From Sphingobium sp. 66-54 (GTDB lineage Bacteria; Pseudomonadota; Alphaproteobacteria; Sphingomonadales; Sphingomonadaceae): a DNA stretch of 64,000 nucleotides. The DNA lies in assembly GCA_001899715.1 (NCBI GenBank), contig MKWI01000014.1, positions 119,792-183,791 on the forward strand, written 5' to 3'. The translations under genes were made by a program, and so were the position numbers. Positions 36,229 to 44,990 of this stretch are shown in pieces. Below the pieces are notes generated by a model that was not told the DNA's origin, did not search any database, and saw only the letters and a program-made list of their open reading frames with translations. Every line of letters starts with the position of its first letter. The stretch's first letter is position 1.

Positions 36229-36249
36229 TGCTAATGAGAACGACTAGCA
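36229..36249 (-). promoter_or_regulatory. Fur-box-like site upstream of the fpr operon
   Basis: TGCTA and TAGCA are perfect inverted arms around ATGAGAACGAC, resembling alphaproteobacterial Fur sites built from GAGAA...TTCTC-like cores. It lies ~94 bases before the first gene of the operon. The stretch 36136-36432 has no gene; it holds this site and the leader of the GFA gene. Confidence 0.5.
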
Positions 36250-36432
36250 ATAACCCCCTGCTAAGAACGGAGCGCTTCGTCAAGTCCTTTCTGCCAGCGG
36301 CACCGCCATGGCCGCCACGAATCGTTTTGGCTTTCCGCTTGCAACCGCCGATGCAGCGGATCGGCTGGACTTGACGTTGCGTTATCGCAAGACGAGGCTG
36401 GAATTCACGCCCTTCATGATGAGGAATCCACC

Positions 36433-36852
36433 GTGCCGCACAAGACCGCACCGTCTTTCCCGCAATATGGCGGCTGCCAATGCGGCGCGCTGCGTTACCA
36501 ACTGTCCCGCCCACCGCTCGCCATCTGGGCCTGCCACTGCAATCAGTGCCGCAAACAGAGCGGCGGCGCCTTCGGCATGTCGGCGAGCGTCGCGGTGGAA
36601 ACACTTCACTTCATCGCGGGCGCGCCGGCCATATGGCCCCGGCAGACAGACGCCGGCCACTTCACCGACTGCCTGTTCTGCGCCCGATGCGGCACGCGCA
36701 TTGCCCACCGGCGGCGTGAGCATGGTGGTCGCATGGCTCTCAAGCCCGGCACTCTCGACGATACGAGTTGGGTCGTACCGGAACGCCACGTCTTCACCGA
36801 TACCGCGCTCGATTGGGTGACGCCGTTGATCCCCATCGAGCCGGCACCATGA
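36433..36852 (+). CDS. GFA family zinc protein (CENP-V/GFA domain)
   Basis: A 139-residue protein with the cysteine framework of the Gfa/CENP-V fold: G-C-Q-C-G, then C-H-C-N-Q-C, then C-A-R-C-G-T. These ligands bind two zinc ions. The founding member was proposed to condense formaldehyde with glutathione; most homologues have no proven reaction. Translated from GTG at 36433, which has GAGG eight bases upstream. It is a stand-alone gene preceding the PQQ cluster. Confidence 0.88.
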   Translation: MPHKTAPSFPQYGGCQCGALRYQLSRPPLAIWACHCNQCRKQSGGAFGMSASVAVETLHFIAGAPAIWPRQTDAGHFTDCLFCARCGTRIAHRRREHGGRMALKPGTLDDTSWVVPERHVFTDTALDWVTPLIPIEPAP

Positions 36853-36902
36853 AGCAACCACACGGCCTACCCTCTCAACATAGCCAGCCTGGCACCTTTC
36901 AG

Positions 36903-36920
36903 AGTTGTTTTTATCAACAT
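36903..36920. promoter_or_regulatory. Operator-like sequence shared with 44132-44149
   Basis: AGTTGTTTTTATCAACAT, with GTTG and CAAC as inverted arms, is 16/18 identical to the site at 44132-44149 upstream of another PQQ gene. It lies in the 280-base region (36853-37132) before the PQQ gene at 37133. That region is A/T-rich around 36980-37040 and contains a second small palindrome, ATACC-ATTGC-GGTAT (37021-37035). No gene is visible there. Confidence 0.55.
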
Positions 36921-37132
36921 TCTCTTGTTGCGATTTTGCGCGGAAAAGCGATTATCCTCGCCCTCTATCCACCTGATCCAACGATATATTAATGTTGGTT
37001 CTTGCAACTGTTTATAAAATATACCATTGCGGTATTGATAGAGAATGATGGGTCGATTCCGATACGCGCAAACCGGCGGCAGAAACCCCGGTCACTCGCG
37101 GCGGCGATCATAAGAGAGGGGGAGGTTTGTTC

Positions 37133-39073
37133 GTGCGAATTCCGGCTGCGCTGGCGCTGAGCGCCGTGTTCATGGTGCCGATGGCTCATGCCCAATCCGA
37201 AGCGACGCCCGCCCCCGGCGATTGGCCGCGCTACGCCCGCGATCTCGCTGGCACGCGCTACTCGCCGCTCACCCAGATCAACAGGAAGAATGTCTCCAGG
37301 CTGACCAAGGCCTGGTCGTTCCGCGTGCGGCCCGAGGGCGGCGGCAGTCTGGTGACGTCCGCGACCCCGATCGTCATTGACAATGTCCTTTATTTGCCGA
37401 TCGGCAACGCCGTCATCGCGCTGGAGGCGGACAGCGGCAAGGAGATCTGGCGCCACCCGATCGAGAAGGGTCTCGCGCGCCGCACGGTCTCCTACTGGCC
37501 GGGCGACAAGGATCACGGCCCACGCATCTTCTATTCGATCAGCGACGCGATCGTCGCGGTCGACGCGCGCACCGGCAAGCTCGACACCGCTTTCGGCGAA
37601 AACGGCCGCATCGCGCTGGACGTGCCCTATGGCTCGCCGCCGACAGTTTACAAGAATGTCCTCGTTGTCGGCGCCAACACCGCCGAGATGCAATCCGGCC
37701 CTCCCGGTGACACCCGCGCCTTCGATGCGCGCACGGGCAAGAAGATTTGGGAGTTCCACACCGTTCCCCGCCCCGGCGAAGTCGGCCATGAGACATGGCT
37801 GGACGATGGCTGGAAGAACCGCTCCGGCACCAATGTGTGGATCTGGTATATGACGGTCGATGACAAGACCGACACGCTCTACATGCCGGTCGGCGGCCCC
37901 TCCGCCAACTATTATGGCGGCGACCGGCCGGGCGCCAATCTGTTCGGCAACTCGGTGGTCGCGGTCGATGCGCTGACCGGCAAATATAAATGGCACTTCC
38001 AGACCATCCACCATGACCTGTGGGATTCGGATCTGCCCGCGCCGCCGGTGCTGGTCGACGTCAAGGTCGGGGGCAAGACCGTCCAGGCGCTGGCGGAGAC
38101 TGGCAAACCCGGCTTCATGTACATTCTCGACCGCCACACCGGCCAACCCGTGTTCGGTGTGGACGAGAAGCCCGTCGCCAAGGCCGATGTGCCGGGCGAA
38201 TGGTATTCGCCGACCCAGCCCATTCCGATGAAGCCGGCCGACCTCGTGCGCCATAGCTGGACGCCGGACGACGTGGTGACGGCGGCCGACACCAACGAGG
38301 CGCACGCCGCCGCCTGTCAGGCGTTGCTCAAGAGCTATGGCGGCAGTTTCTTCAACGCCGGCGCCTTCACCCCCTTCTTCCTGCATGAGGAAGGCGGGCC
38401 GGTGAAAGCCTCGATCAACCTGCCCAACAATGGCGGCTCCAACTGGGGCGGCTCGGCGGCCGATCCCAAGACCGGCTACATCTTCATCAACGTGAGCGAG
38501 GGCGGCAGCATCGGCTTTGTCGAGAAGCGTAAGGACGGTGCGGACTATGGCCGCGGCACCGCCGGCTCAACCCAGCTTTACGACCGCGCCAGCCTCAGCG
38601 GGCCGGGCGCCTATTCGACCTTCCAGGCGAGCTACAAGGACGAGAACGGCCGCACCGTCAGCATGCCCTGCATCCGCCCGCCGTGGGGCCGCCTGATCGC
38701 CGTGGACGGTAATACGGGCGAGATCGCCTGGGCCACGCGCCTAGGTCTCTCGGAGGCCCTGCCGGAAGGCAAGCAGAACACCGGACGGAACAATACCTTC
38801 GGCGGGCCGATCGTGACCGCTGGCGGTCTGGTATTCATCGGCGCGACCGACGATAGCCGCTTCCGCGCCTTCGACGCCAAGACCGGCAAGGAAGTGTGGA
38901 GCGCCAAGCTGGACTATAGTGCCATGTCCGTGCCGGTCACGTATCGCGGCAAGGATGGGCGGCAATATGTCGCAGTCGTCGCGGCGGGTAACAGCTTCGG
39001 ACCGCCGCAGCGCGGGCCGGATGGCAAGCCGGCCAATAACGAGATGTTGATCAGCTTCGCGCTGCCCAAGTAA
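37133..39073 (+). CDS. Secreted PQQ-dependent dehydrogenase (membrane-GDH type, no membrane domain)
   Basis: A 646-residue protein with signal peptide 1-~21 (M-A-H-A-Q). The propeller is of the glucose/quinate dehydrogenase kind: D-W-P-R-Y-A-R-D-L-A-G-T-R-Y-S-P-L at the start, H-H-D-L-W-D-S-D-L-P holding the catalytic Asp, N-N-G-G-S-N-W-G-G-S-A and W-G-R-L-I-A-V-D. The five-helix N-terminal anchor of classical GDH is absent and there is no haem domain, so it needs an external acceptor. Translation most likely starts at GTG 37133, seven bases after GGAGG. Followed at 30 bases by the secreted VOC protein. Substrate unknown. Confidence 0.92.
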   Translation: MRIPAALALSAVFMVPMAHAQSEATPAPGDWPRYARDLAGTRYSPLTQINRKNVSRLTKAWSFRVRPEGGGSLVTSATPIVIDNVLYLPIGNAVIALEADSGKEIWRHPIEKGLARRTVSYWPGDKDHGPRIFYSISDAIVAVDARTGKLDTAFGENGRIALDVPYGSPPTVYKNVLVVGANTAEMQSGPPGDTRAFDARTGKKIWEFHTVPRPGEVGHETWLDDGWKNRSGTNVWIWYMTVDDKTDTLYMPVGGPSANYYGGDRPGANLFGNSVVAVDALTGKYKWHFQTIHHDLWDSDLPAPPVLVDVKVGGKTVQALAETGKPGFMYILDRHTGQPVFGVDEKPVAKADVPGEWYSPTQPIPMKPADLVRHSWTPDDVVTAADTNEAHAAACQALLKSYGGSFFNAGAFTPFFLHEEGGPVKASINLPNNGGSNWGGSAADPKTGYIFINVSEGGSIGFVEKRKDGADYGRGTAGSTQLYDRASLSGPGAYSTFQASYKDENGRTVSMPCIRPPWGRLIAVDGNTGEIAWATRLGLSEALPEGKQNTGRNNTFGGPIVTAGGLVFIGATDDSRFRAFDAKTGKEVWSAKLDYSAMSVPVTYRGKDGRQYVAVVAAGNSFGPPQRGPDGKPANNEMLISFALPK

Positions 39074-39103
39074 GCGGGCCGGACGGGATCGGGAGAGATG
39101 CTC

Positions 39104-40093
39104 ATGAAGAAGTTTCTGTTCGCCATGGCCGGCAGCCTGCTCGCCACGGCGGCCTGCGCGCAGCCGCAGACCGTTACCACTCCGGAAGGCGCGCTGATGG
39201 ATAGCGGCAGCGACCTCGCCTACAAGCCAGGCGCGCTGACGCACGAGCAACTCATGAGCCCGACCCGCAGCCTGTTCGCGCAGGATTCGATGAACGTCTT
39301 CCGCCGCTTCCCACGCGAGCAGACGGAGGCGATGGTCAAATTCTACACGCAGGCATTGGCGCTGCGCTCGCTCAACCCCATCCAGCTCACCTCTTCGCAG
39401 CAGATGCTGCTGACCGGCGTGGGCAGCGGGCAGATCAAGCTCTCGGCGGGGCAGCAGGGCAACCGCAAATATCATCTGGACGGCGGTTACAAAGGTGCCA
39501 CCGGTATCCGCTTCTTCGTGCTCTCCTATCCGGATGCCGCTCTCGTCGCCAAGCGCTTCGCCGATGCCGGCTTCCCGGCGCCCCAATTCACCGATCAGGG
39601 CGACGGCACCAGGGCGGCGCTCGTCGCCGATCCCTCCGGCTTCCAGATCCAGCTCGTCATCCGGCCCGGCGCCAAGGATAACAGCAACGACGGCGTCGGC
39701 GTCGGCATCAACGTCTCGGATCTGGAGAAAAGCCGCGCCTTCTACCGTGAGTTCGTCGGGCTGGACGAGCTCCCACCGGTGGAGGACAAGCTGCTCGGTG
39801 TCACCAAATACCCCTATCGCCATAAGGAAACGACGCTCTACCTCTACCATGTCGGGCAGGGTCTTCCCGCCGACACCGGCAGCGCCGGCATCCAATATGT
39901 GGTGCGCGATGCACCGATGATCGACGCTAAGGGCAAGGCCCGCAACGTCGCGGTGGAGACGCCGCTCAACAAGCTGCGTGGCTTCGATCTGATAACGGTC
40001 TGGCTCAACGATCCCGATGGCGTAACCAACTATTTCGCGCAGGTCGGGCCGCGCCGCGTCTCCGCTGGGGCAAACGGAAGCGGGGGTCAATAG
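39104..40093 (+). CDS. Secreted VOC-superfamily (glyoxalase/dioxygenase fold) protein
   Basis: A 329-residue protein with a clear signal peptide (K-K-F-L-F-A-M-A-G-S-L-L-A-T-A-A-C-A-Q). Two vicinal-oxygen-chelate modules follow: the first with F-Y-T-Q-A-L-A-L and D-P-S-G-F-Q-I-Q-L-V, the second with V-S-D-L-E-K-S-R-A-F-Y-R-E-F-V-G-L and D-P-D-G-V-T-N-Y. VOC enzymes isomerise, cleave or hydrolyse metal-bound substrates and are usually cytosolic; export is unusual. The ATG at 39104 fits GGGAGAG better than the one at 39098. Probably co-transcribed with the PQQ enzyme upstream and likely acts on its oxidised product (inference). Confidence 0.82.
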   Translation: MKKFLFAMAGSLLATAACAQPQTVTTPEGALMDSGSDLAYKPGALTHEQLMSPTRSLFAQDSMNVFRRFPREQTEAMVKFYTQALALRSLNPIQLTSSQQMLLTGVGSGQIKLSAGQQGNRKYHLDGGYKGATGIRFFVLSYPDAALVAKRFADAGFPAPQFTDQGDGTRAALVADPSGFQIQLVIRPGAKDNSNDGVGVGINVSDLEKSRAFYREFVGLDELPPVEDKLLGVTKYPYRHKETTLYLYHVGQGLPADTGSAGIQYVVRDAPMIDAKGKARNVAVETPLNKLRGFDLITVWLNDPDGVTNYFAQVGPRRVSAGANGSGGQ

Positions 40094-40687
40094 AGGAGAT
40101 CGCACGGCAGCGACACGAAAGACCGGTCCCGCAACCGGAAGCCGGCATTTCGGCCCTGGGAAGCGACGGGGAAAGTCACGCCCATCCAGAGGGGTCACGG
40201 GGGCTGACGCGCGGCTCATGCAATCCGCGCGCCGCTATTATCCAAAAGGCGCCCATCCGAGACAGCGCCGTCTCGTCGTTGCCTGCTCTGTCAGCTCTCC
40301 CGGCTTATGGCGTCCGCACCCATTATCGCCGTCAACTTGAGTGTAGCCAATCCAGATTGAACCATACTGGCTCCTGCGAAAGCAGGAGCACGGATTCTAC
40401 ATCATGCGGATGACCCCCCAGCTACGCCTCATGCCGGCGTCACCCAGATCCACTATCCCCACCTTGATGCTGCCCGGCGATCGCTCCCCTCGATCCGTGC
40501 CGCACTTCTCCCTGATGAGCGTCAAGGCATCTCATTCGCCTCGAAAAGCCCAATCGCACCCAAATCCCCATCGGGGCGCACGCCGCACTCCGATACGACG
40601 ATGCCGGAACCCCGCATTGGGATCCCGGCATTATCCTTGCCTCGGTTCAAACGAGGCCCCCTAGTTTGGGCCCCGTCCCGACCGATC
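40094..40687. other. Intergenic region between convergent genes with several hairpins
   Basis: About 590 bases with no convincing gene. It contains a GC hairpin CGCGCGG/CCGCGCG (40208-40231) after the VOC gene and a perfect CTCCTGC-GAAA-GCAGGAG hairpin (40371-40388, copy of the dispersed repeat). Another hairpin, ATGCCGG/CCGGCAT (40601-40631), is probably the terminator of the leftward operon. The short frames in between have no homologue I recognise. Confidence 0.5.
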
Positions 40688-41125
40688 TTAGTTGCGCTTG
40701 GCGCGCGCCGCGGCGGCAGCGGCTGCCTCGGTGGTCGGGTTGCCGAGCGACAGTTCGCGGCCGTCGGGGAAGCTGATCTCGGCAGCGCTCGCACGGGTGT
40801 CTCCGTCACGGGCGCGGAAGGCCTGCACGGCGATCTTGGTGCCCGCGGGCAGCGAGTTACGGTTCCAGCCACGACGCAGCAGGGCACTGGGTGCACCGCC
40901 CTCGACGCGCCAGACCTCGGTCTTCTTGGTCTGCGGGTTCACAACTTTGATGTGAATCCAGCTATGCGGATTCACCCATTCAAACTTCTGAACCTCACCC
41001 TCCAGACGGATGGGCTTGTTCTGGTCGAATTCTGCCGCGAACGAGTGGTGAGCGAGCACGGCGCCCGTTCCGCCAAACGCCAGCAGGGCACCGACCACGC
41101 CGGCATGCCAGATTTTCATACGCAC
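40688..41125 (-). CDS. DUF6152-like secreted protein
   Basis: A 145-residue protein with signal peptide ending A-V-L-A-H. The mature part starts H-H-S-F-A-A-E-F-D and contains V-Q-K-F-E-W-V-N-P-H-S-W-I-H-I-K-V and a T-K-I-A-V-Q-A-F strand, the pattern I associate with DUF6152. A small beta-barrel is likely. The His-His start exposed by signal cleavage could bind copper, as in LPMO-like N-termini, but no other ligand is evident. It starts with GTG ten bases after AGGAG. Last gene of the PQQ(44008)-hypothetical-DUF6152 operon; a paralogue is at 61619. Confidence 0.8.
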   Translation of the reverse strand: MRMKIWHAGVVGALLAFGGTGAVLAHHSFAAEFDQNKPIRLEGEVQKFEWVNPHSWIHIKVVNPQTKKTEVWRVEGGAPSALLRRGWNRNSLPAGTKIAVQAFRARDGDTRASAAEISFPDGRELSLGNPTTEAAAAAAARAKRN

Positions 41126-41193
41126 GGTTTCGTCACTCCTTGTAGCTTTTAGCTGTTCCTATATTCCTTCAGGTTTCTCCCGCCTGAATATTC

Positions 41194-42069
41194 TTATTTG
41201 GCAGCGCCCTGACCCTGGCGAAGATCGCCGTAGAGAAGCTCTTCCGAGAAGGGCACGCAGCGGAAATCCTGCAACTCGGCATTCGCTTCCATGTGGCGAT
41301 AGATGGGCATGCTCATCTTCCACGGCTTGGTGAACGTATCAGGATCCTCGATCGTCACTTCGTAGCGGATCAGATTGGGGCCCTCGGGCGTGAACCGCTC
41401 GGTCACGGTCGCGTGCGAGGTGATGTAGTTGCCGGACCGGTCGATCCAGGTCACGCCCGCATACAACTCGCCGCCCGGCGCCTTGATGTCACCCGGGCTC
41501 AGACCGAGCGTGACGACCTTGAGCGTATCGCCTTCCCACTCGCCGAAGGAGGTGCCCATCCAGGTGTCGATCGGCGGGATTTCCACCGGCTTCATGTGGA
41601 CGATGCGGTTAGCCGAGGCATATTCGTAAACGAACAGCAGGTCATCCTTGTCGCCCTGCACGATCTGGAACGGATGATCCATATAGGTCGCGCGCGGAAT
41701 GCCCGGCAGATAGCAGGCCGCTTCCGGATCCCACATCGGCGCCTTGCTGCGGTTCTCGTCGCGCAGCTTCACGGCTTCCGGCTTGTAGGGGATGCCGCCA
41801 CCTTCGACCACGCCCGGGCTGGCCGGGATCGCGCCGATGGCACCGAGCTTCTCCTGCGCGGCGGGAGCCGGCGCCGCGCTGTGCGGCTCCACGTTCCAGT
41901 TGGCGCCGCTCATCGTCTGCCAGATGCCGTTGAGGTTGGGCTTGCCGTCGATCCGCGAGAGCGTCTGCTGCCCCGCCGCCGGCTTCTGTGTCTTGGACGC
42001 TTTCTGCGCCAGCGCCGGCGTGGCCCCCATCGCGAGCAGCGCGGCTGTCGCCATCAGTTTGAAAGTCAT
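41194..42069 (-). CDS. WxGxSxGxWE-family secreted protein, copy A
   Basis: About 291 residues with signal peptide (A-T-P-A-L-A-Q). It contains W-M-G-T-S-F-G-E-W-E-G-D-T-L-K-V-V-T and V-T-E-R-F-T-P-E-G-P-N-L-I-R-Y-E-V-T-I-E-D-P-D-T-F-T-K-P-W, the core shared with four other proteins in this window (47528, 48586, 49667, 60766). It has its own middle segment, A-C-Y-L-P-G-I-P-R. I know no named family or activity. It is 37 bases downstream of a PQQ dehydrogenase gene. ATGs at 42075 and 42069 compete; GGGG is correctly spaced for the latter. Confidence 0.8.
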   Translation of the reverse strand: MTFKLMATAALLAMGATPALAQKASKTQKPAAGQQTLSRIDGKPNLNGIWQTMSGANWNVEPHSAAPAPAAQEKLGAIGAIPASPGVVEGGGIPYKPEAVKLRDENRSKAPMWDPEAACYLPGIPRATYMDHPFQIVQGDKDDLLFVYEYASANRIVHMKPVEIPPIDTWMGTSFGEWEGDTLKVVTLGLSPGDIKAPGGELYAGVTWIDRSGNYITSHATVTERFTPEGPNLIRYEVTIEDPDTFTKPWKMSMPIYRHMEANAELQDFRCVPFSEELLYGDLRQGQGAAK

Positions 42070-42106
42070 GTTCATCCCCGAAAAATCCTCTCGTTCAGAC
42101 CGGAAA

Positions 42107-44008
42107 TCATGGCAGCGCATAAGCGACAAGGGTGCCGCCCGCGTTGATTGCAACATACTGCTTCCCACTGCGTCCCCGATAGCTGATCGGGTTGGCATTA
42201 GCACTATTACTGATTGTTGTTTCCCACAATTGTTGCCCCGTTGTGGCATCAAATGCACGGAAACGCTTGTCGTTGGTGGCGCCGACGAACACCAGCCCGC
42301 CGGCAGTCACGCTCGGCCCGGCGCTGCCGGTATCGCCCTGGAGTTGCTTGCCCTCGGGCAGACCCTCGACCAGGCCCAGCGGCACGGCCCATTTGACCTC
42401 GCCGCTATTGGCGTCGACAGCCGTCAGCCGCGCCCATGGCCCCCTATAGCAGGGCGCACTGGGGCCGACGCCCCGGCCGTTCTCGTCATATTGTCCGCTG
42501 ATCGGCGCGGAGAAGGAGAAGAACGGCCCCTTTCCATCCACGCTGGCACGATCATAATCGCCCGGCACCGTCGCATCGAAGCTGTAGGATTTGCTACCCG
42601 CAGGCACTTTCTCCGTCCAGCCGACCAGCGATGTGTCGTGGGCGTTCACATAAACCATGCCCGTCTTGGGATCGGCCGCCGGACCACCCCAGTTCACCCC
42701 GCCGATGCCGCCGGGGAACTGGATGGTGGAGCGCGGCGGATCGCCATCTTTATGGAACAGGAAGGGCGTGAACGGCCCCATATTGTAGAAACCGCCGGCC
42801 TTGTCCCACATCGCCTGACAGGCCGCGGCATGCTCGGGCGTGGTATCCTCAGCCGTCACCATATCGGCCTTGGTCATGGCGACGCGGCTCAGCGGCGGAG
42901 TCTTGACCGGGAAAGGCTGGGTCGGATGGTAATATTCGCCCGGCACGTCACCCCTGGGCACCGGCCGCTCTTCCACCTCGAACAGCGGCTTGCCGGTCTT
43001 TCGGTCCAGTTCGAACACGTAGCTGGTTTTGCCGACATGGAAGATCGCGGGATGCGTCTTGCCGTCGATGGTCACGTCGACCAGCGTGCCGGCGGTCGGC
43101 ATGTCCGAATCCCACAGATCGTGGTGGACGGTCTGGAAATGCCAGCGATACTTGCCAGTCTTGAGATCGACCGCGACGATCGAGTTGCCGAACAGGTTGG
43201 TGCCCGGACGGCTGCCGCCCCAATAATTGGGTGAAGGCGAGCTGATCGGCAGGAATACGAGCCCATTCGCTTCGTCGATCGGTGCCGAGAAGGCCCACAT
43301 GTTGGTGCCCGAGCGGCCCTTCCAGCCGTCACCCCACGTGTCGTTATACTTCTGGCCGGCCTGCGGGACCGTCTGGAACTCCCAGAGCTTCTTGCCCGTG
43401 CGCACGTCAAAGGCGCGCGGATTGCCCGGATCGCCGACCGGATTTTCCAGCGTCGCCGCGCCGATCACCGCCACGTTGCCCGATATCGTCGGTGTGCCGC
43501 CATAGGCCACGCCCACATCGGCATAGCCATTCTTGCCGAAACTCTTGACGATGGCGCCAGTCGCCGCGTCCAGCGCCACCATGCGGTTGCCGAGCATGAC
43601 GAGGATTCGCGCCGGCGTTCTCGCGTCGCCCGGCCAATAGCCTGCGCCGCGAGTCGAGAAACCGGTCGGACCGCGCGCGCCGGCAACCGGCGGCTCCTCA
43701 TGCACCCACAGTTCCTTGCCGCTGTCGGCATCGAGCGCGACGAAGCGCGAGCCGGCCGGCACATACAGCGTGCCGCCCACCACCAACGGCGCGGCCGTGT
43801 TGAACGTCTTGAGCGGATAAGACCAGGCCAGGGCCAATTGCGACACGTTCGAGCGATTGATCTGGTCGAGCGGCGAATAGCGAGTCGCCGCGAGATCGCG
43901 GTTGAGCGTCCACCAGTCGCCATCGGGCACGCTCGTACGGGCGTCGGCACCGGCCGTCGCCACGGATGCGAGCATCGCAGCCAGTCCAAGGCAGCCGGCA
44001 AAACGCAT
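42107..44008 (-). CDS. Secreted PQQ-dependent dehydrogenase (membrane-GDH type, no membrane domain)
   Basis: A 633-residue protein with signal peptide (~1-22, A-T-A-G-A-D-A). It shares the propeller layout of the 37133 enzyme: D-W-W-T-L-N-R-D-L-A-A-T-R-Y-S-P-L, H-H-D-L-W-D-S-D-M-P with catalytic Asp, and G-V-N-W-G-G-P-A-A-D-P. No haem motif and no TM anchor. The ATG at 44008 follows GGGAGGG. First gene of a leftward three-gene operon with a copy-A paralogue and DUF6152. Divergent from the two membrane-protein genes at 44438. Substrate unknown. Confidence 0.92.
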   Translation of the reverse strand: MRFAGCLGLAAMLASVATAGADARTSVPDGDWWTLNRDLAATRYSPLDQINRSNVSQLALAWSYPLKTFNTAAPLVVGGTLYVPAGSRFVALDADSGKELWVHEEPPVAGARGPTGFSTRGAGYWPGDARTPARILVMLGNRMVALDAATGAIVKSFGKNGYADVGVAYGGTPTISGNVAVIGAATLENPVGDPGNPRAFDVRTGKKLWEFQTVPQAGQKYNDTWGDGWKGRSGTNMWAFSAPIDEANGLVFLPISSPSPNYWGGSRPGTNLFGNSIVAVDLKTGKYRWHFQTVHHDLWDSDMPTAGTLVDVTIDGKTHPAIFHVGKTSYVFELDRKTGKPLFEVEERPVPRGDVPGEYYHPTQPFPVKTPPLSRVAMTKADMVTAEDTTPEHAAACQAMWDKAGGFYNMGPFTPFLFHKDGDPPRSTIQFPGGIGGVNWGGPAADPKTGMVYVNAHDTSLVGWTEKVPAGSKSYSFDATVPGDYDRASVDGKGPFFSFSAPISGQYDENGRGVGPSAPCYRGPWARLTAVDANSGEVKWAVPLGLVEGLPEGKQLQGDTGSAGPSVTAGGLVFVGATNDKRFRAFDATTGQQLWETTISNSANANPISYRGRSGKQYVAINAGGTLVAYALP

Positions 44009-44131
44009 AAACACCCTCCCAAAGCCAAACGGCCGGCTTCCGCGCCGGAGGAGACCAGGGCCCTTCGACAGCGCGCGAAATGCAACCGTTACTGCAACCG
44101 TTAAATTTGACAATGTCCGGAATCAAGCGTT

Positions 44132-44149
44132 AGTTGTTTTTGACAACAT
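44132..44149. promoter_or_regulatory. Operator-like sequence shared with 36903-36920
   Basis: AGTTGTTTTTGACAACAT, inverted arms GTTGT/ACAAC, lies in the 429-base divergent promoter region 44009-44437. Nearby are a second TTTGACAA (44106-44113) and a tandem GCAACCGTTA repeat (about 44077-44103), both potential regulator sites. The same region has no credible gene. Confidence 0.55.
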
Positions 44150-44437
44150 CATTCGCCTTCGGCTACCCCCGCGTTGGGGGGAAGCCTTGATGCTTGTGGC
44201 GATCGTTCAGCAGATGATGGATTACGGTGCAAACCAGGAAACGGCGGCGATACGCAGCCCGATCGCTCGGTCTGCCGCCGCATATCCGTCGCCCGGCTGG
44301 CTGCCTCGCTGCGGCGGCGCAATGCGCGCGCGCCGGCATGACCGGCCCGGCTTCGCTTATCCGCCATTGCAGAAACGAGAAAACGGAGGGGCGCGCACCG
44401 GGGCGCGCCTTGCTCCATGCAAGGGACCCACGCTCTA

Positions 44438-44980
44438 ATGTCATTTTCCGACCTTTTGTTTGCCTTTACCGAGTGGCTGCGCACGACGCCACTGGTCGAG
44501 ACAGCCCTCTCCATCTCCGAGCATCCGCTCAGCCTGCTCATAGCGAGCCACTTCTGGGCGATTCCAATCATCCAGACGCTGCATATTCTCGCGCTGACAG
44601 CCGCGTTCGGCTCGGTGCTGATGATTAACCTGCGCATCCTCGGCCTGACCGGGAACAGCCGCACCTTCGCCCAGACAGTCAAGCGCTTCCGGCCATGGAC
44701 GTGGTGGGCGCTGCTGGTGCTCGTCATCACCGGTATCGGCATGATTATCGGCGAGCCGATCCGCGAACTCATCAACCCGATCTTCTGGATCAAGATGGGG
44801 CTTATCGTCGTGCTGATCCTGCTCAGCCTCTGGTATCAGGCAGCGCTCTCCCGCTACACGGTCGAGCCGGGCACGGCGCTCAGGTTCGGCGCGGGTGCGC
44901 GCCTTGGCGCGGTGGGGCTGATCCTGCTGTGGTGCGTCATCATGTTTGCCGGGCGCTGGATCGCCTACGCACCGGTTTGA
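44438..44980 (+). CDS. Four-helix membrane protein, DUF6644-like
   Basis: A 180-residue integral membrane protein with about four TM helices. It has P-I-I-Q-T-L-H-I-L-A-L-T-A-A-F-G-S-V in helix 1 and the family signature N-L-R-I-L-G-L after it. Helices follow at W-W-A-L-L-V-L-V-I-T-G-I, W-I-K-M-G-L-I-V-V-L and near the C-terminus. It resembles the protein encoded just downstream. Placement opposite a PQQ operon suggests a membrane partner, perhaps for electron transfer to quinone, but only one conserved His is seen in a helix here. The family name is from memory. Confidence 0.7.
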   Translation: MSFSDLLFAFTEWLRTTPLVETALSISEHPLSLLIASHFWAIPIIQTLHILALTAAFGSVLMINLRILGLTGNSRTFAQTVKRFRPWTWWALLVLVITGIGMIIGEPIRELINPIFWIKMGLIVVLILLSLWYQAALSRYTVEPGTALRFGAGARLGAVGLILLWCVIMFAGRWIAYAPV

Positions 44981-44990
44981 GGGGAAGATC

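Noticed and set aside
40404..40664. An 86-codon frame between the VOC and DUF6152 genes.
   Set aside because: It overlaps hairpins and repeat-like sequence, is Pro/Arg/Ser-rich and has no recognisable relative or leader.
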